Origin: Ferrimonas kyonanensis DSM 18153
GTDB taxonomy: Bacteria > Pseudomonadota > Gammaproteobacteria > Enterobacterales > Shewanellaceae
Direction of reading: 5' to 3'
Length of the DNA stretch: 52,851 bases
NCBI RefSeq assembly: GCF_000425405.1
Contig: NZ_AUDJ01000036.1
Span: 1-52,851, forward strand
Shown in pieces: positions 34,199 through 43,662 of this stretch (its first letter is position 1; each line of letters starts with the position of its first letter). A model generated the notes under the pieces. That model was not told where the DNA came from, searched no databases, and worked only from the letters and a program-made list of their open reading frames with translations. The translations under genes and the position numbers were made by a program.

Positions 34199-35044
34199 CT
34201 AACTACTGCCCGCATTGAGCTTCGCCGCAACCGCCTCGGTCACCGCCCGCACCAGAGCAGGCGGCTGTTGATAGCCGTGCACCGCGAACACGCCCACAGG
34301 CTCGGTGGTGTAGCCCGGCAGCAGGGGAATCAAACTGGCTTGTCGCTGCATCAGAAAGGTGGGCACCCGGGCAACCCCAAGTCCGGCGCTCGCCAGGGCC
34401 AGGACACTGGGCAGATCCTTGGCGCGCACGCTGGGGGTAAAGCACAGTTGCTTGTGCTCTCCTTTAGGGCCTACCAGGTGACATACCACCTGACTGGCCT
34501 CCCAACCGTTGGCCACATAGTGATCCTGACGCACGCAGCCCTGGGCCATTGCCAGAGTTTCGCGAAACTGGCCGATGCGCCTCTGCTTCAGACTGCTGCT
34601 GGGCATCTTGCCGACCCGGATGGCCAGATCCACCCCTTCAGACACCAGGTCGACTTGCGTGTCCTCGGTCACCAGCTCGGGTTCAATGGCGGGATGGGCG
34701 ATCACCAAAGCGGCCAATGCCGCAGCAACGGGCTCCATCAGGGCGTGGGGCAGACTGATGCGAATGGGGCCCGCCAGGGTACCGCTGCTCTCCCTGGCCC
34801 GATCCCAGGCCAGAGACACCCTGTCACCGATGTCACAACATTGGCGGTAGAACTCCCGGCCGGTGGGGGTGAGCACCTGGGAGCGGGTGGTGCGTTGCAG
34901 CAACTGGGTGCCCAGGGCCCCCTCCAGAGATTTCAGGTGCTGGCTGAGCACCGATTTGGACAGCCCCAATGCCTCAGAGGCCGAAGTGAAGGAGCCTTTG
35001 TCCACCAGGGTGCGAAACAGCATCATCTGTCGCAAGTGATCCAT
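34199..35044 (-). CDS. LysR family transcriptional regulator
   Basis: The helix-turn-helix begins HLRQMMLFRTLVDKGSFTSASEALGLSKSVLSQHLKSLE, followed by TRSQVLTPTGREFY; a substrate-binding-like domain runs to the C-terminus. I start at ATG 35042-35044; GTG 35048-35050 is an alternative. It is divergent from a small SnoaL-like protein. A perfect 21-bp inverted repeat lies twelve bases before its start, so it most likely represses or activates both genes. The sequence resembles regulators of the CrgA/DhcR-type LysR branch; the effector is unknown. Confidence 0.9.
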   Translation of the reverse strand: MDHLRQMMLFRTLVDKGSFTSASEALGLSKSVLSQHLKSLEGALGTQLLQRTTRSQVLTPTGREFYRQCCDIGDRVSLAWDRARESSGTLAGPIRISLPHALMEPVAAALAALVIAHPAIEPELVTEDTQVDLVSEGVDLAIRVGKMPSSSLKQRRIGQFRETLAMAQGCVRQDHYVANGWEASQVVCHLVGPKGEHKQLCFTPSVRAKDLPSVLALASAGLGVARVPTFLMQRQASLIPLLPGYTTEPVGVFAVHGYQQPPALVRAVTEAVAAKLNAGSS

Positions 35045-35055
35045 TGCCACCGCCT

Positions 35056-35076
35056 TTGTTTAATTTAATTAAACAA
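35056..35076. promoter_or_regulatory. Perfect 21-bp palindrome, probable LysR operator
   Basis: TTGTTTAATT and AATTAAACAA flank a single T, giving two perfect ten-base arms between the divergent LysR and SnoaL-like genes. It is AT-only apart from one G and one C. LysR sites typically have a T-N11-A core within such dyads. Confidence 0.7.
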
Positions 35077-35155
35077 TATGTTCTCTTTTGCCCTGTTTTT
35101 CAAACTTAATTGTCATCCTATTCTGGCCTCAGTTGAAACCGATGAGGAACACCCG

Positions 35156-35521
35156 ATGAGCCATGATGTGATTGATGCCGTGAAACAGGCCAGTGAGCGA
35201 TGGAAGGCCGCTTTTAACCGCGGCGACGCCGCAGGCTGTGCCGCCCAGTATGAACCGGATGCGATAATGCACGCCCGCCCCTTCGGCACCTTCGAAGGGC
35301 GCGACGCCATCGAAGGGTTCTGGCGCCAACTGATCGCCGACGGCTTTGCCGAGGTGGAGTACATCGAGCCTCAGTTGACCCAGGTGGATGAAAACAGCGC
35401 CCTACTCACCTCTGGCTGGAACATGAATAACGCCAAAGGGGTGATTCACCGTGAACTGTGGGTGCTGGGTAGCGACGGAAAGGCACGGCTGCGCGAAGAC
35501 GACTTCGAAGCCCTGGCCTAA
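35156..35521 (+). CDS. SnoaL/NTF2-like protein (DUF4440-type)
   Basis: I start at ATG 35156-35158 (MSHDVIDAVKQ), with GAGGAA upstream; the frame is open from 35078 but crosses the operator region. The 121-residue product has the NTF2-like pattern: ASERWKAAFNRGDAAGCAAQYEPDAIMHA, then GRDAIEGFWRQLI and an antiparallel sheet region to the end. Such proteins are small ligand-binding folds or isomerase-like enzymes. Divergence from a LysR regulator suggests induction by a small molecule it handles. Substrate unknown. Confidence 0.85.
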   Translation: MSHDVIDAVKQASERWKAAFNRGDAAGCAAQYEPDAIMHARPFGTFEGRDAIEGFWRQLIADGFAEVEYIEPQLTQVDENSALLTSGWNMNNAKGVIHRELWVLGSDGKARLREDDFEALA

Positions 35522-35526
35522 AAAGT

Positions 35527-35549
35527 GAGGCCGGTGTATCACCGGCCTC
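35527..35549 (-). terminator. Terminator after the isoaspartyl peptidase gene
   Basis: GAGGCCGGTG-TAT-CACCGGCCTC is a ten-bp perfect stem. On the minus strand it is followed by ACTTTTTA, so it best serves the leftward gene. It also lies between convergent genes. Confidence 0.75.
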
Positions 35550-35554
35550 CACGG

Positions 35555-36574
35555 TTATTCGTCCCAGATCTTCACCGACACCTGGCCGTCGGTGCCGACG
35601 CTGGCGCGATACATGCCACCGGTGTTGTAGGGCATGGCGATGTTGCCCTTGGTGTCCATCACGATCACGCCACCGGTTCCTCCGGCTGGCAACAGCACCT
35701 CATCGATCACCGTTCGCGACGCCGTATCGATGCTGACCCCCTGATACTTGACCCGGGCACAGATGTCGGCGGCGACGTTGTAGCGAATAAAATACTCGCC
35801 ATGGCCAGTGGCAGACACCGCACAACTGCGGTTGTCGGCGTAGGTACCGGCGCCAATCACTGGCGAGTCGCCGATGCGGCCCCAGCGCTTGGCGGTCATG
35901 CCGCCGGTGGAGGTGGCCGCCGCCAGGTTGCCTTGCTGATCCAGCGCGACCGCGCCGACGGTGCCGTACTTATAGCGGTCATCGAGCCGATCGACTGCCG
36001 CTTTGTAGTCTTTGGTGTGGCGCTGGTTATCCATGATCTTCTCTTTGGCCCGCAGCAACCCCTGGTAACGGCCCTGAGTATCAAAATAGTGATTGGGCAC
36101 CAACTCCAGCCCCTGCTCCAGGGCAAACTCCACCGCACCGGCGCCGGAAAGCATGACGTGGGGCGAATCGGTCATCACCCGGCGCGCCAATTCAATCGGG
36201 CTCTTGACCTGGCGTACGCCGGCCACGGCGCCCGCTTCCAGGGTTCGGCCATCCATGATAGAAGCATCCAGTTCGTGCGCTCCCTCATAGGTATACACCG
36301 CGCCCACACCGGCGTTGAACAATGGGCTGGCTTCGAGAACCTGCACCGCGCGCTGCACCGCATCCAGGCTGCTGCTGCCCTGCTCGAGCAATGCATGACC
36401 GGCCGACACCGCCTCCGCCAGCTTTTCCCGCACCTGGCGCTCGGTCTCAGCCGACATCCTGTCCGGATTGATGGTCCCTGCCCCGCCATGAATGGCGATG
36501 GCAATGGGCTGGCCCGCCAAGGCGCCCCAACTGACAGCGGCTGTCAATGTTATGATTCTGGTTAGTGTTTTCAT
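35555..36574 (-). CDS. Isoaspartyl peptidase / L-asparaginase, exported
   Basis: The 339-residue precursor has a signal peptide (MKTLTRIITL to about residue 21). It has the Ntn-hydrolase layout of IaaA: AIAIHGGAGTINP near the start, SPLFNAGVGAVYTYEG, and MTDSPHVMLSGAGAVEFA. The self-cleavage nucleophile Thr205 is in YGTVGAVALDQQGN, followed by ATSTGGMTAKRWGRIGDSPVIGAGTYAD. It cleaves isoaspartyl peptides and asparagine after autoproteolysis. E. coli IaaA is cytosolic, so the signal peptide points to periplasmic action here. It probably helps peptide and glutathione use together with ggt, which is inference. Confidence 0.93.
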   Translation of the reverse strand: MKTLTRIITLTAAVSWGALAGQPIAIAIHGGAGTINPDRMSAETERQVREKLAEAVSAGHALLEQGSSSLDAVQRAVQVLEASPLFNAGVGAVYTYEGAHELDASIMDGRTLEAGAVAGVRQVKSPIELARRVMTDSPHVMLSGAGAVEFALEQGLELVPNHYFDTQGRYQGLLRAKEKIMDNQRHTKDYKAAVDRLDDRYKYGTVGAVALDQQGNLAAATSTGGMTAKRWGRIGDSPVIGAGTYADNRSCAVSATGHGEYFIRYNVAADICARVKYQGVSIDTASRTVIDEVLLPAGGTGGVIVMDTKGNIAMPYNTGGMYRASVGTDGQVSVKIWDE

Positions 36575-36907
36575 CCCTTACTCAACCCCGGCATTGCCCT
36601 AAAAACCCCTACCTTAACATGCCAGTGCATCGACAACCGATCCCCACGCAACGAGTGCAATAGCCATGCCCTAACCACAAACTGACGGCAACGCAAGCAT
36701 CGACGGCGTTTGCCACTGGCGCCCATTGGCCCAATACGGGTATCATGGCTTTTGTCGGCTCAGTGTTGAGTTAATTTTCTGATTTTTAGCCATTAGTGAG
36801 CCGCAAACGCTATCTTTTATGTATTCCGTAGAACCGGTTGATCCGCACCCAATCATGACTTGTCGCCCCATACAATGCGTCCGTTTTTCATCCCATGAGG
36901 TAACCGG
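36575..36907. other. Non-coding stretch upstream of tamA
   Basis: The 333-base gap lies between divergent genes and must hold two promoters. I see no clear hexamer pair, operator or small gene. Confidence 0.4.
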
Positions 36908-38932
36908 GTGATTCTGGCGCCTTTGCTGTTGTCCATCGCCATCAGCCTGCCCCCCGAAGCGAAGGCTGACACCGGGGCGCTGGCGTCATTGTCCTGGGCC
37001 GTGGACAGCGAGCCAGCTCCTGCCCAGCCAACCTCCGAAGCGCCCCCTACTGAAGCCAGTCCGCCGGCTCCTGAATCAGAGGCGCGGGCCCCAGCCAACG
37101 AAGCTGAAACTGAGATTGAAACCGACACTGGCACTCAACAGGAAACGGAACCCGAAGTCGAGGAAGAATCCGCCAGCAATCAGGCTGCAGAGCCGAAAAA
37201 ACGTAAGCGCAAATACCGGTTGCTTAAAGAGCGTGAGCAAGAACAAGGCCCCAGCGTCAGCCTCGTCATCTCCGGCGTTCAAGGCGCTCTGTACAAGAAC
37301 ATCGAACTCTATCTGTCGCCGCTGCCCACCACCCGGGCCGAGCGTAACGCCTTCGCCTTTACGCTTCAGGAGCGAGTGGAAGAGGCGCTGTCGGCACTGG
37401 GCTATTACAATGCCGACATCGACATCGACGTGGATCGCAGTGCCGACCGCTGGCCCATCAACATTACGGTCAAGGCGGGTGACCCGGTGACCTACCGTCA
37501 CGTGATGATCTGGCTGGAAGGGGATGCCAGCAACGACCCGATGATGAACCAGCTGGTCAACAACGCCAGCATAAAACCGGGCCAGGTCCTGCACCATGGT
37601 CGCTACCAGTCACTGAAGAACAGCCTGCTGTCCGAGGGGTTGATACGGGGTTATTTCGACGCCAAATTTGCCGTAGCCAAGCTGGAGGTCGATCGGGACA
37701 ACAACCTGGCCGACCTGCTGCTGGTGTACGACAGCGGAACCCGCTATCAACTGGGGGAAGTCAGCTTTTCCGAGTTTGATTTGGAGCCCCAGCTGCTCGA
37801 CGCCATGGTGCCATTTGAGCCCGGCGATCCCTACTCCAGCGCCGCCGTCGCCCGCCTTAACAGTAACCTGCTGTCCGCAGGCTATTTTCGAGATGTTCGA
37901 GTACTGCCGCAAACGGACCAGTCTCAGGATTATCGTGTCCCGGTGGACATTCAACTGACACCGGCGTCTCGCCATACCGTGGACCTGGGGGTGGGTTACA
38001 CCACGGATACCGGTCCCCGGGCCACCACCACCTGGCGCACCCCCAAGATCAACCGAGCCGGACACAGCCAGGAGCTCTCCATCGAGTTGTCAAAAAACCC
38101 GCAGATGAACTTCAACTACCGCATCCCCTTGGATCACCCCATGGACGATCAGTTGATCTTCAGCGCCCTCATCGAGAGAGACAAGTTCGGCAACCTGGAG
38201 AGTGACCAATATGGCCTGAGGGTAGCTCGACAAACCCGAATGGATGACGGCTGGCTACGCAACTACTACCTCAGAGGACTGCAGGAACAGTGGCAATTTG
38301 ACGGTGATAACCTGGAATCGCAGCTGTTGCTGCCCGGCATCAGCTGGTCCAAGACCAAGCGATGGGGCAGCCCATTGGATCCACGCCGCGGATTCCGTCA
38401 GATCTACACCGTGGAACACGCCGATACCAGCCTCGGCTCAGACGTGCGCCTGACCCAGATTAAGGGGCAGTTCAAATGGGTCGACACCCCCTGGGATCAA
38501 CACCGGTTTGTGCTGCGCTTTGATGGTGGCCTGACCAAAGTGGACAACGCCGACCTGGAGCAAGTGCCGCCGTCGATGCGATTTTTCGCCGGTGGTGATA
38601 CCAGCATTCGAGGCTTCTCCTATCAATCTCAGGGTCCCACCAAAACCATCATCGACAACAATGGCACCCCACAACAAGCGGTGGTCGGCGGCCGCTACCT
38701 GCTGGTGGGCAGCCTGGAATATCAGTACTACGTCAACGACAGCTGGCGTCTGGCCACCTTTGTCGACGGCGGTAACGCCTTCAATACCAACGACTTTGAA
38801 CCGGTGTATTCCGTCGGCGTCGGCCTGCACTGGCTGTCACCGGTCGGCCCCATTAAGGCAGACTTCGGCTATGGCATCAGTGAAGACAAGCCGCCGTTTC
38901 GCCTGCACCTGACCATTGGAGCCGACTTGTGA
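36908..38932 (+). CDS. tamA: Translocation and assembly module subunit TamA (Omp85 family)
   Basis: TamA is the outer-membrane barrel that, with TamB, supports outer-membrane protein or lipid delivery. The 674-residue product starts at GTG 36908-36910 after GAGGT. A signal peptide (to about residue 22) is followed by an unusual acidic Pro/Glu-rich stretch (about 30-95) ending in a basic KKRKRKYRLLKERE patch. Three POTRA domains (about 110-365) and the barrel follow, with RFFAGGDTSIRGFSYQSQGP (the Omp85 RGF motif) and ending with LHLTIGADL. E. coli TamA has 577 residues, so the N-terminal linker is the main extra. It overlaps tamB by four bases. Confidence 0.93.
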   Translation: MILAPLLLSIAISLPPEAKADTGALASLSWAVDSEPAPAQPTSEAPPTEASPPAPESEARAPANEAETEIETDTGTQQETEPEVEEESASNQAAEPKKRKRKYRLLKEREQEQGPSVSLVISGVQGALYKNIELYLSPLPTTRAERNAFAFTLQERVEEALSALGYYNADIDIDVDRSADRWPINITVKAGDPVTYRHVMIWLEGDASNDPMMNQLVNNASIKPGQVLHHGRYQSLKNSLLSEGLIRGYFDAKFAVAKLEVDRDNNLADLLLVYDSGTRYQLGEVSFSEFDLEPQLLDAMVPFEPGDPYSSAAVARLNSNLLSAGYFRDVRVLPQTDQSQDYRVPVDIQLTPASRHTVDLGVGYTTDTGPRATTTWRTPKINRAGHSQELSIELSKNPQMNFNYRIPLDHPMDDQLIFSALIERDKFGNLESDQYGLRVARQTRMDDGWLRNYYLRGLQEQWQFDGDNLESQLLLPGISWSKTKRWGSPLDPRRGFRQIYTVEHADTSLGSDVRLTQIKGQFKWVDTPWDQHRFVLRFDGGLTKVDNADLEQVPPSMRFFAGGDTSIRGFSYQSQGPTKTIIDNNGTPQQAVVGGRYLLVGSLEYQYYVNDSWRLATFVDGGNAFNTNDFEPVYSVGVGLHWLSPVGPIKADFGYGISEDKPPFRLHLTIGADL

Positions 38933-41900
38933 ACTGGCGCCGATTGCTCAGCGGCCTGCTGGCCACGCCGATCATTATCCTGATCCTACTGGCGCTGTTG
39001 GTGGCCACCACCCCGGGGGCTCAGCTGGTGGCGGCGATCGCCGACGCTGTGGTGCCAGGGTTGTCCATTGGCCGCATCAATGGCCAGATAAACCGCAACC
39101 TGCACCTCAGCGACGTGCGCTTCGACGCCATCGACGGCCTGGCGGTGCAGGTGGACAGCCTGTCACTGGACTGGCGCCCCCGTTGCCTGTTCAATCGCAC
39201 CCTGTGCAGCGACCGCCTCAACGCCAACGGCGTCCAGGTCGACATCGACATCGATGCCCTTGGCGGCGGTGATGAAGCACCCGAGGCCGCGCCACCCCAA
39301 GACACCACCGAGTCGGGGTTCTCTCTGCCCTTTACCATTGCCGCCCAGCTGATCGAGTTGAACCGAGTGCGGGTGCGGGTGGACGACATGCACTTTGCCG
39401 TCGGCCAGCTATCGGGTTCGGCCCGTTTCACCCCAGACGTTCTGCGGGTAAACCGCCTCAATGCCACCCAGATTGCGGTGTATATTCCCAGCGGCGACGC
39501 TGCCGAGACGGTCGACGAGGCGGCACCGGCCCAGACGCCGACGCCGGACGACGCAACGCCGGAACAACAGTGGGCCATGGCCCACCTGCCCAGAGTCAGC
39601 CTGCCGTTTCCCATTACCGCCCACTCGGTCAACCTGAGCCGGGCACTGGTGACCGTCGCCGACATGCAACACCGGATTGAAACGGTGGAATTCGACGCCC
39701 AATGGGCCGATACCCTGTTGCAGGTGCATCAGCTTCAAGGGCAGCATAACTGGGCCGACATCGAACTCAGCGGCAGCCTGGATTTTGTTGGCAACTGGCC
39801 CATCGACGCCGAGGCCGAAGGCACCCTGAAGCAACTGCCGTGGACCCCGGGGCTCGACGGCCAACAGTTGGACGCCAAGGTCAGCGGCAGCCTGGGCGAG
39901 CTGAATCTCGATGCTCAGTTGCACGGCCAGCAACAGGGGCAACTGAGCGGCTCGCTGATGCTGAAATCACCACAATTGGACTACCAGGTTAAGCTCAATG
40001 CCGAGCGACTCAGCTGGCCCTTTGGCACGGAGCCCCAGTACCAGTTACATAAGCTGACCCTGTCCAGCCAGGGCAGCCTGCAGCAACAGCGCCTCAGCGC
40101 CGCCGGGCAGGGGCAGGCCCTGAGCTACCCCGAGTTCCAATTTCGTACCGAGCTTGAGCACCAGCCAGGCATGCTGACCCTGAATCAGGCAGCGCTCACC
40201 AGCGAACAAGGCAATGCCAGCGCCAGCGGCACTCTCAACTACCAGGATCGACTCAGCTGGCAAGCACAGCTGAGCAGTGAGCAACTGAACCTGGCGCAAC
40301 TGTTGCCACAGGTGCCGTTGGTCATTGATGGCCGCCTCAGTACCCAAGGGCACTGGCAACAGCACGATTGGAAAGTGGCCGTTGCCAACGCCGATATCAG
40401 CGGCTCCTATCAGCAGCAACCGCTGACGGTGCGCGGCGATGCCAGTCTGGATCACCTGTGGCGAGTCAATGCCACGGATCTCAACCTGACCCTGAATGAC
40501 ACCGAGTTGACGCTCAACAGCAACAGCCAGCAACACTGGGACCTGAATGGGCAACTGACACTGGCTGACGCGTCCCGCTGGCTACCACAGGCCCAGGGCA
40601 GCGCCAAGGCCCTGATACAGGTACGGGGAGACCACGACGACCCGCAGGTGCAACTGCAACTGCACACCACCGACCTGGCCTATGACCATTACCAGGTGGG
40701 CACTGCCAGGCTCGACGGCGACTACTATCCACTGCGCAATCACCAATACCGCCTGCAACTGAATGCCAGCGAACTGACTCTGGCCCAGTTCGGCTTTGAC
40801 AGCCTCAACGCCCGCTCAGAAGGCAACAAGACCCAGCAGCAGCTGAGCGCCGATCTCGACGGCGACGCCGATACGCCCTGGGGGGGCGCCCTGACCTTGT
40901 CCGGGGTACTGGATCCGAACTTTACCTGGTGGCAGGGCACCCTAACCGACGCCAGACTGACCACCCCGGTCGGCCCATGGCAACAACAACAGGCGGCACC
41001 GCTGACCTTCTCGTTCGCCAGCCAGGCCTTCGTGGTCAGCGAACACTGCTGGCAGGGGCCGGCCGCCAGCTTGTGTCTGCCGATTCCCGCCAACGTGGGC
41101 ACCAGTGGCGCCGCCGAACTGACCCTCAAGGCCAGCCTGCCCACCGCCATTGCGCCGCTGCTGCCGGCCGAGATGAAGCTCAACGCCGACATCGACGCCG
41201 ACATTCACACCACCTGGCTGCCGGGACAACTGCCGAAAGTCCGCGCCTACCTGCGCAGTGAACAGGGCGAAATGGTGGTCCAGAGTGACAGCCGCCGCAC
41301 ACCGGTTCACCTGCCGTGGCAACGGCTGAATCTGGATGGAGACCTGTCTCAACAGGGGCTGAACCTGAAACTGGCGCTGGACAGTGACCGGCCGTTGGTC
41401 CGCTCTGACATCACACTGGCGCCTGAAGCACCCTATTCGATGCAGGGGTTTGCACGGCTGAACAACTTCGACCTGACCCCGCTGGCCAAGGCACTGCCGA
41501 AGGTGGCCGAACTGCACGGCATCCTCAGCGCCGACATCCGTCTGGAGGGGGATCTGGACACGCCGCTGCTCAACGGACAGCTTCAGTTGAAACAGGGGCT
41601 GCTGACCAGCGCCGTCAACCCGACCGAACTGCACGATATCGACATTGCCCTGACACTGGATGGCCAGCGCGCCAACCTTAGCAGCGAACTCTATATCGGT
41701 GATGGGCCGGCCCAAGCCCATGGCTGGCTGGACTGGTCCAAGGAACAGCTGGAACTGGACATCAACCTCGACGGCGATCGTCTCGACGTACTCAAGCCAC
41801 CGATGCTGATCGCCGAAGCCTCGCCGTCGCTGCGCCTGACCAAGACCCAACAAGCGATGTCGGTTACCGGCCGCATCGACATTCCCAAGGCCACCCTGAC

Positions 41901-42702
41901 TCTGGCACAGCTGCCGGAGGGCGGTGTGGCGGTCTCGGATGATGTGGAGTTTGTGGATCTTCGCGCCGATACCGAATCGGAGCCACCGGCTCCCTTCGCC
42001 ATGGATCTGCAACTGAACATCGGCGATGAAGTGACCGTCTCCGGCATGGGAGTCAATGGTCGGCTCGGGGGCCAGTTGACCCTGCGCCAGAAAGCCAGCC
42101 AGACACCGCAACTCTTTGGTGACATCAACCTGCTGGATGGACGCTTTGCCGCCTTTGGCCAGCGACTGACCATTCGACGGGGCAAGGTCATCTTTAACGG
42201 CCCGCCGACCCTGCCAACGCTGGACGTAGAAGCCATCCGAGAGATCAAATCCGAAAACGTCGTGGCCGGCATTCGCCTCGGCGGCGCCGTTAATGCCCCG
42301 CAGATGACCCTGTTCTCCAACCCAACCATGGAGCAACAGGAGATTCTGTCCTACATCACCCAAGGCCGCGGCTTGAGCAGCACCGACGGTGGCAACGCCC
42401 TGTGGGCCTCGGCAGCGGTGAACCTGGGGCTGGCCCAGACCGGCGGCATGCTAACCACCATTGGCGAAGAGTTAGGATTTTCCAACGTCAATGTCGGCAC
42501 CGAAGGCGATGGCGACGAAGCTCAGGTGGCGATCAGTGGCTACATTGGCGAAAAGATATTCTTAAAATATGGGGTCAATATATTTGAGCCCATCACCGAA
42601 GTAACCATTCGCTACTATTTGCAGAATCGGTTGTGGATTGAGGGGATCAATAACACACTAAAAGACTCTCTCGATATCTATTACAGTTTCGACATTGAAT
42701 AA
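38929..42702 (+). CDS. tamB: Translocation and assembly module protein TamB
   Basis: TamB spans the periplasm from an N-terminal inner-membrane anchor (LLATPIIILILLALLVATT) to TamA. The 1257 residues are mainly short beta strands of the AsmA-like bridge proteins proposed to carry phospholipids. The C-terminal DUF490 domain contains LFGDINLLDGRFAAFGQRLTIRRGKVIFNG and ends FLKYGVNIFEPITEVTIRYYLQNRLWIEG. The start is GTG 38929-38931, overlapping the tamA stop TGA, so translation is coupled. Length matches E. coli TamB (1259). Confidence 0.94.
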   Translation: MNWRRLLSGLLATPIIILILLALLVATTPGAQLVAAIADAVVPGLSIGRINGQINRNLHLSDVRFDAIDGLAVQVDSLSLDWRPRCLFNRTLCSDRLNANGVQVDIDIDALGGGDEAPEAAPPQDTTESGFSLPFTIAAQLIELNRVRVRVDDMHFAVGQLSGSARFTPDVLRVNRLNATQIAVYIPSGDAAETVDEAAPAQTPTPDDATPEQQWAMAHLPRVSLPFPITAHSVNLSRALVTVADMQHRIETVEFDAQWADTLLQVHQLQGQHNWADIELSGSLDFVGNWPIDAEAEGTLKQLPWTPGLDGQQLDAKVSGSLGELNLDAQLHGQQQGQLSGSLMLKSPQLDYQVKLNAERLSWPFGTEPQYQLHKLTLSSQGSLQQQRLSAAGQGQALSYPEFQFRTELEHQPGMLTLNQAALTSEQGNASASGTLNYQDRLSWQAQLSSEQLNLAQLLPQVPLVIDGRLSTQGHWQQHDWKVAVANADISGSYQQQPLTVRGDASLDHLWRVNATDLNLTLNDTELTLNSNSQQHWDLNGQLTLADASRWLPQAQGSAKALIQVRGDHDDPQVQLQLHTTDLAYDHYQVGTARLDGDYYPLRNHQYRLQLNASELTLAQFGFDSLNARSEGNKTQQQLSADLDGDADTPWGGALTLSGVLDPNFTWWQGTLTDARLTTPVGPWQQQQAAPLTFSFASQAFVVSEHCWQGPAASLCLPIPANVGTSGAAELTLKASLPTAIAPLLPAEMKLNADIDADIHTTWLPGQLPKVRAYLRSEQGEMVVQSDSRRTPVHLPWQRLNLDGDLSQQGLNLKLALDSDRPLVRSDITLAPEAPYSMQGFARLNNFDLTPLAKALPKVAELHGILSADIRLEGDLDTPLLNGQLQLKQGLLTSAVNPTELHDIDIALTLDGQRANLSSELYIGDGPAQAHGWLDWSKEQLELDINLDGDRLDVLKPPMLIAEASPSLRLTKTQQAMSVTGRIDIPKATLTLAQLPEGGVAVSDDVEFVDLRADTESEPPAPFAMDLQLNIGDEVTVSGMGVNGRLGGQLTLRQKASQTPQLFGDINLLDGRFAAFGQRLTIRRGKVIFNGPPTLPTLDVEAIREIKSENVVAGIRLGGAVNAPQMTLFSNPTMEQQEILSYITQGRGLSSTDGGNALWASAAVNLGLAQTGGMLTTIGEELGFSNVNVGTEGDGDEAQVAISGYIGEKIFLKYGVNIFEPITEVTIRYYLQNRLWIEGINNTLKDSLDIYYSFDIE

Positions 42703-43173
42703 CCGAACCAGTATTCGGTGGTTCTGGCGCTCGGTCTACGGCAGCGCCAAGGGACTGGATACGCCGCGGATGAGGATCAAGATTGTGGTCAACTTCATTC
42801 TGGTACCCCGCTATCACCACAACAGTGCATTGGCGACTTAAGGCACCGGTTCAAGCCTCCTCAGGAAACAATGGAAGATGACACCTCCCTGGCCGGCGGT
42901 GTCGGCATCGTCCTGACCATCCCGCTGACCGCCTGGCTATCGCACCTGATATTTCGCCCCAGCCCGAAGTGCGCCCCGCAAAGGCACACGGACAAAGAAA
43001 CGCAAGCGATTGAAGGCAATAAGATTATCTCCAAAGTGGTAGGAAACTGAGACCGGAGTATGACTCCGCTCGCAGAAATGCAGGTCTAAAACGTAAGACA
43101 ATACTGACCATCATTGACCCATGCCCTAGCCGGCTGAATCACAGCGGCTTTCGAGGGACTTTAAGGAGACTCT
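42703..43173. other. Gap after tamB with one weak small ORF
   Basis: Apart from the weak frame at 42871-43050 I see no gene, repeat or clear terminator here. Confidence 0.4.
42871..43050 (+). CDS. Possible small single-pass membrane protein
   Basis: ATG 42871 is preceded by AGGAAAC and opens a 59-residue frame. It has one hydrophobic segment (GVGIVLTIPLTAWLSHLIF) and a polar, basic C-terminus. The layout is that of many small inner-membrane proteins, but there is no family match and the downstream stop has no terminator. Coding status is uncertain. Confidence 0.35.
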   Translation: MEDDTSLAGGVGIVLTIPLTAWLSHLIFRPSPKCAPQRHTDKETQAIEGNKIISKVVGN

Positions 43174-43503
43174 ATGTGGTGGAGAATCACTCTGCTTGCC
43201 CTGGCCTACCTCGTCATGGGTGCCCACTTTCTTCGCTATGGCAATGCCATCGCCGCGGTGCTAATCACCGCCGCGCCACTGTTGCTGTTCAGTAAGCGTG
43301 CCATCACTGTGACTCTGCTGCAGCTGGGGCTGGTGGCGGGCACTTTGTTTGTGTGGTTACCCACCGCCTACAGGCTGATTTCGATGCGGCTGTCTTTCGA
43401 TCAACCTTGGATTCGAATGGCGATCATCCTTGGCAGTGTCATGCTGTGTAATCTGCTGATCGCCTGGGCTGCTGGCGCCTTGAAGCGGCGTTTTCAGGGC
43501 TAA
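43174..43503 (+). CDS. Small multi-pass membrane protein, unknown function
   Basis: The 109-residue product starts at ATG 43174 with TAAGGAGA upstream. Four hydrophobic segments cover residues 4-20, 25-45, 47-66 and 80-101, and the C-terminus is basic (ALKRRFQG). I recognise no family. It stands alone between the tamB gap and the yebG region, with an intrinsic terminator 124 bases downstream. Confidence 0.75.
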   Translation: MWWRITLLALAYLVMGAHFLRYGNAIAAVLITAAPLLLFSKRAITVTLLQLGLVAGTLFVWLPTAYRLISMRLSFDQPWIRMAIILGSVMLCNLLIAWAAGALKRRFQG

Positions 43504-43626
43504 TTTACCTCCAATGAGGTAGCAGGGCCTCATCGGTGCTCATGGTAAAATGACGACACTGGGTTATCGCACAGACAGTGCTAACCAAGTAATCATCATT
43601 ATTTTCCTGCAACCTATTCTTGCAAG

Positions 43627-43651
43627 CCGGCTCGATTGAGCCGGTTTTTTT
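43627..43651 (+). terminator. Intrinsic terminator
   Basis: CCGGCTC-GATT-GAGCCGG is followed by seven T on the plus strand. It ends the rightward unit at 43174-43503 and separates it from convergent yebG. Confidence 0.85.
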
Positions 43652-43662
43652 ATGCCTGGGGA

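Noticed and set aside
40942-42363. 473-codon open frame antisense to tamB
   Set aside because: Shadow of the DUF490 region of TamB.
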